Positions 16,278 to 23,613 of a stretch of 64,000 bases of DNA are shown here, piece after piece. The stretch comes from JAFALK01 sp042701975 (lineage in GTDB: Bacteria > Pseudomonadota > Gammaproteobacteria > Burkholderiales > Burkholderiaceae_C). Under the pieces are notes generated by a model, which had not been told where the DNA came from, did no database searches, and was given only the letters and a program-made list of their open reading frames with translations. The stretch is from NCBI GenBank assembly GCA_042701975.1, contig CP170561.1, positions 682,001 through 746,000 of the forward strand, in the 5' to 3' direction. The position numbers were made by a program, and so were the translations under genes. How positions within the stretch are numbered: position 1 is the first letter of the stretch; each line of letters starts with the position of its first letter.

Positions 16278-18341
16278 ATGAGCGACTCGATTGCGCCGGA
16301 GATTGCCGGCATACGAACGGTGGCGCTGGTCGGTCCGGCCGGCGCAGGAAAGACCAGTCTGCTGGAGGCGCTGCTGGTGCAAGCCGGCGTGATCGCGCAG
16401 GCCGGCAGCGTGGAGCGCGGCAGCACCGTCTCCGACTTCGATCCTCAGGAAAAACGCGCCCAGCACTCGTTGCAGTCGGCCCTGGTCCACATGAACCACG
16501 GCGGCATCCGCATCCACGCCATCGACACGCCGGGGGCGCCGGACTTTGTCGGCCAGTCGCTGCCGGCGCTGGAGGCAGCGGACACGGCGCTGGTCGTCGT
16601 CAACGCAGCCAACGGTGTGGAGATGATGGCTTCGCGCATGATGGAGACGGCGGCCGCTCGCGGCCTGTGCCGGGCCATCGTGATCAACCGCATCGACGCG
16701 CCGGAGCTCGATCTGCCCGGACTGCTGGCGCAGCTGACGAAAGTCTTCGGCCGCGAATGCCTGCCGCTCAACTTGCCCATTAGCGGCGGCGCCAAGGTGG
16801 TGGACTGTTTCTACAACGCCGAGGGGCCGGCCACGGATTTCTCGTCCGTGGCGGAGGCGCATCGCGCGCTGGTGGAGCAAGTCGTCGAGGTCGACGGCGA
16901 GTTCGTCGACCGCTACCTGAACGAGGGCGATGTCGATCCGCGCGAGCTGCACGCGCCGCTGGAGCAGGCGCTGCGCGAGGGGCATCTGATTCCGGTGTGT
17001 TTCTGCTCGGCCAGAACGGGCGCCGGCGTGGCCGAGCTGCTGGATGTGATCGAACGCCTGCTGCCCAACCCGGCCGAGGGCAACCCGCCGCAGTTCATCA
17101 GTGACGAAGGGCGGCGCGACGGTAGCGAGACCCCCGTGGCAGCCAAGCCCGATCCGGCCGCCCACGTGCTGGCCCATGTGTTCAAGATCGTGGCTGACCC
17201 CTACCTCGGCAAGATGGGCCTGCTGCGCGTGCACCAGGGCACGATCACGCGCAACAGCCAGCTCTTCGTCGGCCATGCGCGCAAGTCCTTCAAGGTCAGC
17301 CACCTGTTCATGCTGCAGGGCGGCAAGCACGTGGAAGTGGAGCGCGCCGTGCCGGGCGACATCTGCGCCATCGCCAAGGTCGAGGAGCTGCACTTCGACG
17401 CGGTGCTGCACGATGCCCCGGAAGACGAGCACATTCATTTGAAGCCGCTGGAGTTCCCCGTTCCCGTGCATGGGCTCGCGCTCAGCCCCGCACGACATGG
17501 CGACGAGCAGCGGCTGTGGGACATGCTCTCCCGGCACGTGGAGGAGGATCCTTGCCTGAAGGTCGAGCACGCCACGCAGACCAACGAGACCATCGTCTTC
17601 GGCCTGGGCGAGCTGCACCTGCGCATGCTGCTGGAGCGCATGCGCGAGAACTACAAGTTCGAGCTCAACACCCAGCCGCCCCGCATCGCCTACCGCGAGA
17701 CGATCTCCGTACCCAGCGAGGGCCACTTCCGCCACAAGAAGCAAAGCGGCGGCGCCGGCCAGTTCGGCGAGGTGTGGCTGCGCGTCGAGCCGCTGGCACG
17801 TGGCGCGGGCTTCGAGTTCGTGGACGCGGTCAAGGGCGGCGTGATCCCGGGGCAGTTCATGCCGGCGGTGGAGAAAGGCGTGCGCGCCGCGCTGGAACAG
17901 GGCGTGATCGCCGGCTTCCCGGTGGCCGACCTGCGCGTCACGGTGTTTGACGGCAAGCACCACTCGGTGGACAGCAAGGAAATCGCCTTCGTCACCGCGG
18001 CCAAGAAGGCCATGATGGTGGCGGTCAAGGAAGCGCGTCCGCTGGTGCTGGAGCCGATCGTCAACGTGGAGATCTCGGCACCGGCCTCCAGCATGGGAGA
18101 CATCACCGGCGATCTGGCCTCACGGCGCGGCCAGGTGAACGGCACACGCTCGGCCGTGCCCGGCGTGATGATCGTGCAGGGCCTGGCACCGCTGGCAGAA
18201 CTGGCGAGCTACCAGACACGGCTCAACGCGATGACGCAGGGGCAGGGCCGCTACACGATCGCGCTGTCGCACTACGAGCCGGTGCCGCCTAACGTGCAAA
18301 CGCAGCTGACCAAGGGCTACACGGTGCGCGAGGAGGAGTGA
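16278..18341 (+). CDS. elongation factor G-like GTPase (EF-G paralog)
   Basis: 687 residues from the ATG at 16278, preceded by AAAGGAG. The layout is that of EF-G: a G domain with P-loop GPAGAGKTSL, G3 DTPGAPDF and G4 NRID, then domain 2 (GKMGLLRVHQGTI), domain III (EDPCLKVEHATQTNETIVFG, GELHLRMLLERM), domain IV (KKQSGGAGQFGEVWLRVEP) and domain V. The switch I motif RGITI of translating EF-G is replaced by RAQHSLQ, and NKxD by NRID. It therefore belongs to the EF-G-like/EF-G2 group rather than the main translocase. The cellular role of that group is not settled. Confidence 0.88.
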   Translation: MSDSIAPEIAGIRTVALVGPAGAGKTSLLEALLVQAGVIAQAGSVERGSTVSDFDPQEKRAQHSLQSALVHMNHGGIRIHAIDTPGAPDFVGQSLPALEAADTALVVVNAANGVEMMASRMMETAAARGLCRAIVINRIDAPELDLPGLLAQLTKVFGRECLPLNLPISGGAKVVDCFYNAEGPATDFSSVAEAHRALVEQVVEVDGEFVDRYLNEGDVDPRELHAPLEQALREGHLIPVCFCSARTGAGVAELLDVIERLLPNPAEGNPPQFISDEGRRDGSETPVAAKPDPAAHVLAHVFKIVADPYLGKMGLLRVHQGTITRNSQLFVGHARKSFKVSHLFMLQGGKHVEVERAVPGDICAIAKVEELHFDAVLHDAPEDEHIHLKPLEFPVPVHGLALSPARHGDEQRLWDMLSRHVEEDPCLKVEHATQTNETIVFGLGELHLRMLLERMRENYKFELNTQPPRIAYRETISVPSEGHFRHKKQSGGAGQFGEVWLRVEPLARGAGFEFVDAVKGGVIPGQFMPAVEKGVRAALEQGVIAGFPVADLRVTVFDGKHHSVDSKEIAFVTAAKKAMMVAVKEARPLVLEPIVNVEISAPASSMGDITGDLASRRGQVNGTRSAVPGVMIVQGLAPLAELASYQTRLNAMTQGQGRYTIALSHYEPVPPNVQTQLTKGYTVREEE

Positions 18342-18419
18342 GCGGGGAAGTGAGCGGAGAAGTGAGCGCTGACGGCCGTCGAACGGACCTTGGTGAACGG
18401 TCGTTTATCATTCGCCCCC

Positions 18420-18998
18420 ATGCCAGCCCCCATCCGCGACACGGCGCAAGTCCGCCTGGACAATGCGATGCGCCTGTTCGACGAGTTCGTCGCAGCCGCC
18501 GTGAAACACCCCGACGCCGCCGCCCTGCGCGGCCTGGAGCGGCGTTTTGCCGAGCGTCTGCAGATCCAGCCCAGCTACTGGAGCCAGATCAAGGGCCGCA
18601 GCCGGCAGATCGGTGAGCGGCTGGCGCGGCAGTTCGAGCAGCTGTTCCACAAGCCGCCCGGCTGGATGGACCATGAGCACGACGATGCCGCCGCGCCGGG
18701 CCTGGTCAGCATGGCTGCGGCGCCCGCGCCTGCGGCTCCGCAGGATGACGACGAGCGCTTCATCATGGGCCTGGTGCTGACCTACTACCGCCGCCATCCG
18801 GCGCGGGCCCGTGCCCGGCTGCTCGACCTGCTGGGCGAGGTGCTGACGCCGGAGCCGTCTGCCGGTGCTGCGCACGCCGCGCCTGCATCGCGCACCGCGC
18901 CCCCCCCAGTGCCGGCCACGCCCAGCGCCTCCAGCGAGATGGACGAGTGGCGCAAGCTCCAGCAGGGCGTGGCGCCGCTCAAGCCCAAGAAGCGCTGA
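18420..18998 (+). CDS. CI-like helix-turn-helix DNA-binding protein, function unknown
   Basis: 192 residues from ATG 18420. The N-terminal ~90 residues resemble phage-repressor (XRE) domains: FAERLQIQPSYWSQIKGRSR looks like the recognition helix, and the following RQIGERLARQFEQLFHKPPGWMDHE is the IG-x-LAR…PPGW-D ending common in CI-like repressors. The C-terminal half (residues ~95-192) has an alanine/proline-rich linker and no S24 peptidase motif, so it is not LexA-like. A possible -10 hexamer (TATCAT, 18406-18411) ends 8 nt before the ATG, so a leaderless mRNA is possible. The 12-mer around that hexamer recurs in the operator-like site at 19092-19103. The regulator role is inference. Confidence 0.72.
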   Translation: MPAPIRDTAQVRLDNAMRLFDEFVAAAVKHPDAAALRGLERRFAERLQIQPSYWSQIKGRSRQIGERLARQFEQLFHKPPGWMDHEHDDAAAPGLVSMAAAPAPAAPQDDDERFIMGLVLTYYRRHPARARARLLDLLGEVLTPEPSAGAAHAAPASRTAPPPVPATPSASSEMDEWRKLQQGVAPLKPKKR

Positions 18999-19042
18999 GC
19001 TTTCCGCAAGACCGACGAGCTGCCGCGCACCGCTGCGGCAGC

Positions 19043-19058
19043 GTGGACGCACGTCCAC
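19043..19058. repeat. short perfect inverted repeat, 7-bp arms
   Basis: GTGGACG and CGTCCAC are separated by two bases, 45 bp after the stop of the regulator gene and 16 bp before the palindromic promoter region. No T-run follows on the plus strand, so it is not a convincing terminator. It could be a second operator or chance. Confidence 0.5.
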
Positions 19059-19073
19059 ACTTGGTAAAAAACA

Positions 19074-19111
19074 CTTGCGCAAGATAATCGCTCGTTTATC
19101 ATTTGCGCAAG
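19074..19111 (+). promoter_or_regulatory. promoter embedded in a palindromic operator-like element
   Basis: Two copies of TTGCGCAA (19075-19082 and 19103-19110) lie 28 bp apart and extend into 10-bp inverted arms ACTTGCGCAA and TTGCGCAAGT. Inside them GATAA and TTATC form a further inverted pair. TTGCGC (19075-19080) and TATCAT (19097-19102), 16 bp apart, read as -35 and -10. A protein binding both arms would cover the promoter. Two tiny genes follow (19284 and 19518). Confidence 0.65.
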
Positions 19112-19283
19112 TTTTGGCGAGGCCATTGCGCAGGCCCGCCAAGGCGACACCCCAAAGCTTCCCTTTTCCCTGAACCGGCATCGCGCCCGAGCCTGGTTCA
19201 GGCGCAGCAGTCCCCGTTTCTTTTTCGTTCAACGAACGCTGTGCGAGCCGCAGTGGCGCCGCCGCATGGCCAAGGAGATTTTC

Positions 19284-19463
19284 ATGAGCCGATTCGTCTC
19301 TCCCCGTCCCGCCAACCGTCTGACGATGCGCGCGCCCAAACCGCGCAATCCCCTGGTCGCCCCGGCGCTTCAGCGCCTGGCCGGACAGCACCAGACCGGC
19401 AAGGCGCGCCAGAAGGCCGCCACTGAACTTCGTGAGCAGCTGAGGCAGCTCGACAGTCCCTGA
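19284..19463 (+). CDS. small basic protein, 59 aa, unknown
   Basis: Not recognised. The ATG at 19284 has an AAGGAG ribosome site at good spacing; an in-frame ATG at 19266 lies upstream of that site and is rejected. The protein is rich in Arg, Lys, Pro and Ala (MSRFVSPRPANRLTMRAPKP… and …ARQKAATELREQLRQLDSP), has no hydrophobic segment and ends in a short predicted helix. It would be cytoplasmic and could bind nucleic acid. It lies about 175 nt downstream of the palindromic promoter and 54 bp upstream of a second small gene in the same direction. Confidence 0.55.
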   Translation: MSRFVSPRPANRLTMRAPKPRNPLVAPALQRLAGQHQTGKARQKAATELREQLRQLDSP

Positions 19464-19517
19464 ATCCACCGCCGCGCCACCAGCGAAATGGGCTGAGCGC
19501 GGCGCAAGGAGCGAATC

Positions 19518-19805
19518 ATGCATTTGAAGGAATTGCGTGGGCCCGATGACCTGGCCCAGATCCATGAAGCCTGGCGCCTGCGCCTGGCGCGTGTGTTGAT
19601 GTCGATGAGCGCGGGGCTGACCCGCTCGGCCGTGAAGGTCGGAGGTCTGCAACGCCGCAGTTCGGCGCTGGACCCGCTCTATGCCGAAGCTGCAGCACCG
19701 GAGGGCGCGCTCTTCGTTGCCGCCGAAAGACCCGGCGCGTTGCCGCGGCGCGATGTAAAGGCGATCACCCAGCCTGTCACGCACCCGCTGCGCGGCCTGG
19801 TCTGA
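19518..19805 (+). CDS. small protein, 95 aa, unknown
   Basis: Not recognised. The ATG at 19518 is preceded by AAGGAG. The sequence begins MHLKELRGPDDLAQIHEAWRLRLARVLMSM, probably helical and amphipathic, and then becomes Ala/Gly/Pro-rich. No signal peptide or clear membrane helix is seen. It probably forms an operon with the 59-residue gene upstream under the palindromic promoter. A GC-rich hairpin at 19832-19863 follows its stop. Coding is supported by the ribosome site and context, not by homology. Confidence 0.55.
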   Translation: MHLKELRGPDDLAQIHEAWRLRLARVLMSMSAGLTRSAVKVGGLQRRSSALDPLYAEAAAPEGALFVAAERPGALPRRDVKAITQPVTHPLRGLV

Positions 19806-19831
19806 TTCCTGAGCAGCTTTGCACAGTGCCC

Positions 19832-19863
19832 GGCCCGGCGTGCCCTTTTCGGGCGCCCGGGCC
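19832..19863 (+). terminator. GC-rich hairpin after the small-gene pair, possible terminator
   Basis: A left arm GGCCCGG-C-GTGCCC pairs with GGGCGCCCGGGCC around a TTTTC loop, with one bulged C. It lies 26 bp after the stop of the 95-residue gene. It has no T-run, so intrinsic termination is uncertain. Confidence 0.4.
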
Positions 19864-19931
19864 TACAACACACTCAGCCCGACACGGGCCAGGCCGATAT
19901 AGGATGAAGCACACGCTCACATCGCTCATCC

Positions 19932-20762
19932 ATGGCCATTCCGCAACTGACCCGTCCACTGCCCACGCTCTCCGCCTGGACGCAGCATTTCCGCAAGGCC
20001 GAGATCCCCGTGCTGGCCGAGACGGCCGATGCGCTGGAGCTGATGCGCGCCAATGAGGACGATGTGGATGCCAACGCGATCGGCGAGATGGTCTCCACCG
20101 ATCCGCTGATGACGCTGAAGGTGCTGGCCTATGCCGCCGAGCGCCGCTCCGAGCGCCTGCTGGCCGATGCCGAGACGGTGACGGCCGCCCTGGTGCTGAT
20201 GGGCATCACGCCCTTCTTCAACAATTTCGGCACTCAGCCGCTGATCGACGATCTGCTGGCCGATCAACCCGAGGCCCTGCGAGGCCTGGAGGCCGTGCTC
20301 TCGCGCGCCAACCGCGCCGCACGCTACGCGCTGGGTTTTGCCGCGCATCGCGCCGATCCCGATGCCGCCGTGCTGCACAGCGCGGCGCTGCTGCACGACT
20401 TCGCGGAGATGCTGCTGTGGATCCACGCGCCGACGCTGGCGCTGGAGATCGCCCGCCGGCAGGAGGCCGATCCGGCGCTGCGCAGCGCGGCGGCACAGAA
20501 GGCCGTGCTGAACATCGAGCTGGGCGACCTGGAGCAGGAGCTGATGGGCGTGTGGCGCCTGCCGCAGCTGCTGCGCCAGATCACCAACGACAAGCGCGCC
20601 CGCGATCCGCAGGTGCAATGCGTGAAGCTGGCCGTGCAGATCGCGCGCCACACGGCCAAGGGCTGGGACAACGCCGCCCTGCCCGATGACCTGGCTGAGC
20701 TTGGCGCGCTGCTGCAGCTGAGTCCCGAGCACACGCTCAAGCTGCTGCACGAGTACGACTGA
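19932..20762 (+). CDS. HDOD domain protein
   Basis: 276 residues matching the HDOD domain through most of the length: IPVLAETADALELMRANEDDVDANAIGEMVSTDPLMTLKVL is the N-terminal part, AALVLMGITPFFNNFG is the middle signature, and HSAALLHDFAEMLLW is the degenerate HD region. HDOD proteins lack the metal-binding residues of true HD phosphohydrolases and act in signalling, often near c-di-GMP or chemotaxis networks. No receiver or other output domain is fused. It stands alone on the plus strand, convergent with the Lrp-type gene 31 bp away. Confidence 0.88.
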   Translation: MAIPQLTRPLPTLSAWTQHFRKAEIPVLAETADALELMRANEDDVDANAIGEMVSTDPLMTLKVLAYAAERRSERLLADAETVTAALVLMGITPFFNNFGTQPLIDDLLADQPEALRGLEAVLSRANRAARYALGFAAHRADPDAAVLHSAALLHDFAEMLLWIHAPTLALEIARRQEADPALRSAAAQKAVLNIELGDLEQELMGVWRLPQLLRQITNDKRARDPQVQCVKLAVQIARHTAKGWDNAALPDDLAELGALLQLSPEHTLKLLHEYD

Positions 20763-20793
20763 GCAGAGAGGCAGCCAAAGCCGCGGCGGCAGC

Positions 20794-21276
20794 TCAGAGC
20801 GGCAACGCCGTCGTGTTCTTCACCCGGTCAAGAACGAAGCTGGTCTTGCAGTCCTGAACGCTCGGGTGCTTGAGCAGCGTCTCGCGGATGAAGCGGGCGT
20901 AGTGGGCCATGTCTTCGACGACGACGCGCAGCAAATAGTCCATCTCGCCGGTCAGTGACGCGCATTCCACCACCTCGGGCCACGCCTGCACGGCGGCGCG
21001 GAAGAGGTCCATCGGGTTGCGCTTGTGGCTCTCGGTCTGCTTCTCCAGACGCACATTGATGTAGGCCGTGAGCCCCAGCCCGATGCGCTCGGGTTCGACC
21101 ACGGCCACATAGGCCGAGATGGCGCCGGACTCTTCAAGACGGCGAACGCGGCGCAGCACGGCGGAGGCCGAGAGCTGAACCTCGGCGGCGAGCGCGTCGT
21201 AGGTCATCCGGCCATCGACCTGCAGGGCCTTGAGGATGCGCCGGTCCACGGTATCGAGCTGGATTACGTTTTCCAT
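20794..21276 (-). CDS. Lrp/AsnC family transcriptional regulator
   Basis: 160 residues from ATG 21276. The N-terminal helix-turn-helix is typical (LDTVDRRILKALQVDGRMTYDALAAEVQLSASAVLRRVRRLEESGAI, read here in two pieces), and the C-terminal RAM domain includes ECASLTGEMDYLLRVVVED. Such proteins form octamers and sense amino acids or related metabolites. It is divergent from hpd across a 122-bp region, so control of tyrosine breakdown is the obvious inference. A longer open frame running to 21360 lacks support and would cover that promoter region. Confidence 0.92.
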   Translation of the reverse strand: MENVIQLDTVDRRILKALQVDGRMTYDALAAEVQLSASAVLRRVRRLEESGAISAYVAVVEPERIGLGLTAYINVRLEKQTESHKRNPMDLFRAAVQAWPEVVECASLTGEMDYLLRVVVEDMAHYARFIRETLLKHPSVQDCKTSFVLDRVKNTTALPL

Positions 21277-21398
21277 GTCCGTTATTTTGCAGGATTCCTG
21301 CGCATTGACCATGCAATGCGCCTGGTTTCGCATGAATCCTGCGCAGCTTGCGCCGGACAATTCCGCGCATCAACACCTCATTCAAGCTGGAGCACCGC

Positions 21399-22526
21399 AT
21401 GGCCGCATTCGTTCCCTGGGACAACCCGATGGGCACCGACGGTTTCGAGTTCATCGAGTTCGCCGCGCCGGATCCGGCCGCACTGGGCAAGCTGTTCGAG
21501 ACCATGGGCTTCGCGGCCGTGGCGCGCCACCGCACCAAGAACGTGACGCTGTACCGCCAGGGCGGCGTCAACTTCATCATCAACGCTGAAGTTGATTCGT
21601 TCGCGCAGCGCTTTGCGCGGCTGCATGGTCCGTCCATCTGCGCGATCGCCTTCCGCGTCCAGGACGCCGGCTATGCCTACAAGCGCGCGCTGGAACTCGG
21701 CGCCTGGGGCTTTGACAACAAGGCCGGCCCGATGGAGCTGAACATCCCGGCCATCAAGGGCATTGGCGACTCGCTGATCTACTTCGTGGACCGCTGGCAG
21801 GGCAAGGGCGGCGCCAAGGCCGGAGACATCGGCAACATCAGCATCTACGACGTGGACTTCGTGCCGCTGCTCGACGCTGCGGCCAAGCCGGTGGACGCCA
21901 ACCCGGTCGGCCACGGCCTCGATTTCATCGACCATCTGACGCACAACGTCTTCCGCGGCCGCATGAAGGAATGGGCCGATTTCTACGAGCGCTTCTTCAA
22001 CTTCCGCGAGGTGCGCTACTTCGATATCGAGGGCAAGCTGACGGGCCTGAAGAGCAAGGCCATGACCAGCCCCTGCGGCAAGATCCGCATCCCGATCAAC
22101 GAGAGCAGCGACGACAAGAGCCAGATCGCCGAGTACCTGGCCCTGTACCACGGCGAGGGCATCCAGCACGTGGCGCTGTCTACCGAGAACATCTACGCGA
22201 CTGTCGAGGGCATGAAGAACGGCGGCGTGGCGTTCCAGGACACGATCGAGACCTACTTCGACCTGATCGACAAGCGCCTGCCCAACCACGGTGAGCGCAC
22301 GGACGAGCTGCGCCGCCTGCGCATCCTGATCGACGGCGCGGCCCACCTGGGCGCCGAGAAGGAACTGCTGCTGCAGATCTTCACCAAGGAAGTGATCGGC
22401 CCGATCTTCTTCGAGCTCATCCAGCGCAAGGGCAACGAGGGCTTCGGTGAAGGCAACTTCCAGGCGCTGTTCGAGTCGATCGAGCTCGATCAGATCCGCC
22501 GCGGCGTGTTGACCGCCGGGGCCTGA
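21399..22526 (+). CDS. hpd: 4-hydroxyphenylpyruvate dioxygenase
   Basis: 375 residues from ATG 21399. It has the two vicinal-oxygen-chelate halves of the family. The iron ligands are recognisable: His in GLDFIDHLTHNV, His in GEGIQHVALSTENI and Glu in the C-terminal IFFELIQRKGNEGFGEGNF block. The enzyme converts 4-hydroxyphenylpyruvate to homogentisate in tyrosine catabolism. No homogentisate dioxygenase is adjacent. An Lrp-family gene is divergent upstream. The 3' end overlaps the convergent lipase-like gene by 37 bp. Confidence 0.95.
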   Translation: MAAFVPWDNPMGTDGFEFIEFAAPDPAALGKLFETMGFAAVARHRTKNVTLYRQGGVNFIINAEVDSFAQRFARLHGPSICAIAFRVQDAGYAYKRALELGAWGFDNKAGPMELNIPAIKGIGDSLIYFVDRWQGKGGAKAGDIGNISIYDVDFVPLLDAAAKPVDANPVGHGLDFIDHLTHNVFRGRMKEWADFYERFFNFREVRYFDIEGKLTGLKSKAMTSPCGKIRIPINESSDDKSQIAEYLALYHGEGIQHVALSTENIYATVEGMKNGGVAFQDTIETYFDLIDKRLPNHGERTDELRRLRILIDGAAHLGAEKELLLQIFTKEVIGPIFFELIQRKGNEGFGEGNFQALFESIELDQIRRGVLTAGA

Positions 22527-23392
22527 TCCTCGGCCGTCTTGCCCAGCAGGCGCGCCACCAGAGCGCGCACCTCGGGATGAAAGACCAGCCCCAGATGGCC
22601 GGTGGCCGGCAGCTCCAGCAACTGCGCGGCGCCGGCCAATTGCGTGGTGCTCGTCGGAAAGACGATCTGGTCGTTGCTTGAAGACAGGCAGTGCAGGGGG
22701 GGCAGCGGCCGGCCCAGCTCGGCCTCGGCCAAGGCATGCAGCCATTCGCTGCCCGGCCGCATTTCACGCGCGTTGATGGCGGCCGCGAAATGCGCCATCG
22801 GCGTGCCGGCATGGGGGGTGCCCAGCGTGACGAAGGCCTTGACGCGACCCGGCTGGCCATTCGCACGCCACCATGCACGTGCGGCCAGCCCACCCATGCT
22901 GTGCGCAAGGATCAGCGGCGGTGCGCCCGTGAGCGTCGTCAGCCGTTGCACCGCTTCCTCGATGGGCGCGGCGTAGGCGTCGATCGAACCATCGGCCGGC
23001 TCGAGGCTCAGCGCGATGCAGGCGACGTCTTGCTTGCGAAACCAGCGCAGCCAATCCGTCCAGAGTCCGCGGTTGCAGTGAAAGCCGTGCAACAGCAGCA
23101 CGCCGGCATGACCGGTTGCGCCTTGGGGCAGATGGTCGGGCTCGCGGTGTTCAGCAAACGGCTGCCAGTAGCCGAACACCAGCTCGGATTGCCAGCATTC
23201 GCGCCAAGCGGCAGCGATCAGATCCGGCAAGGGCTGCGGGTGGCCGGCCTGGCGCAGCAACAAGGCGGCGAGCACGATGCATTCGCTGCTCAGGACGATC
23301 AGCAGGGCGGGAATCCAGCCCCAGATCCACAGGGCCAGCAGCGCCAGCCCGCAGCGTGCCAGCAGGCGCCAGCGTTGGAGTCGACCATTCAT
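22490..23392 (-). CDS. membrane-anchored alpha/beta hydrolase, lipase-like
   Basis: About 300 residues from ATG 23392; a TTG at 23413 would add seven. Two hydrophobic segments near the N-terminus (LLARCGLALLALWIWGWIPALL and the next stretch) would anchor it. The hydrolase part shows the oxyanion HGFHCNRGLW, the nucleophile elbow LAHSMGGLAARAWW (Ser in HSMGG), a TLGTPHAGTPM segment as in triacylglycerol lipases, a late Asp (SSSNDQIVFP) and the catalytic His in GHLGLVFHPEV. Substrates are probably lipids or esters. It is convergent with, and overlaps, hpd. Confidence 0.85.
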   Translation of the reverse strand: MNGRLQRWRLLARCGLALLALWIWGWIPALLIVLSSECIVLAALLLRQAGHPQPLPDLIAAAWRECWQSELVFGYWQPFAEHREPDHLPQGATGHAGVLLLHGFHCNRGLWTDWLRWFRKQDVACIALSLEPADGSIDAYAAPIEEAVQRLTTLTGAPPLILAHSMGGLAARAWWRANGQPGRVKAFVTLGTPHAGTPMAHFAAAINAREMRPGSEWLHALAEAELGRPLPPLHCLSSSNDQIVFPTSTTQLAGAAQLLELPATGHLGLVFHPEVRALVARLLGKTAEDQAPAVNTPRRI

Positions 23393-23613
23393 CGGCACAG
23401 TGTAGAGGGGCAACTGCTAGCTCCGCCGGCGCCGAATTTCCAGCATCCTGCAAGGCGCGGCGATGGCGGAGCCGGTTCCTGAGCGCGGCCGTGGCGCGGC
23501 TCGACTAGGGCAAGCCCGTCTACTTCAGGCCGCCTGCCTGATGAATATTTCTGTTTGTTTCTGAAAGCCGCAATCCTTGCGGCTGCATACCAAGACGATC
23601 ACGAGGAGACACG

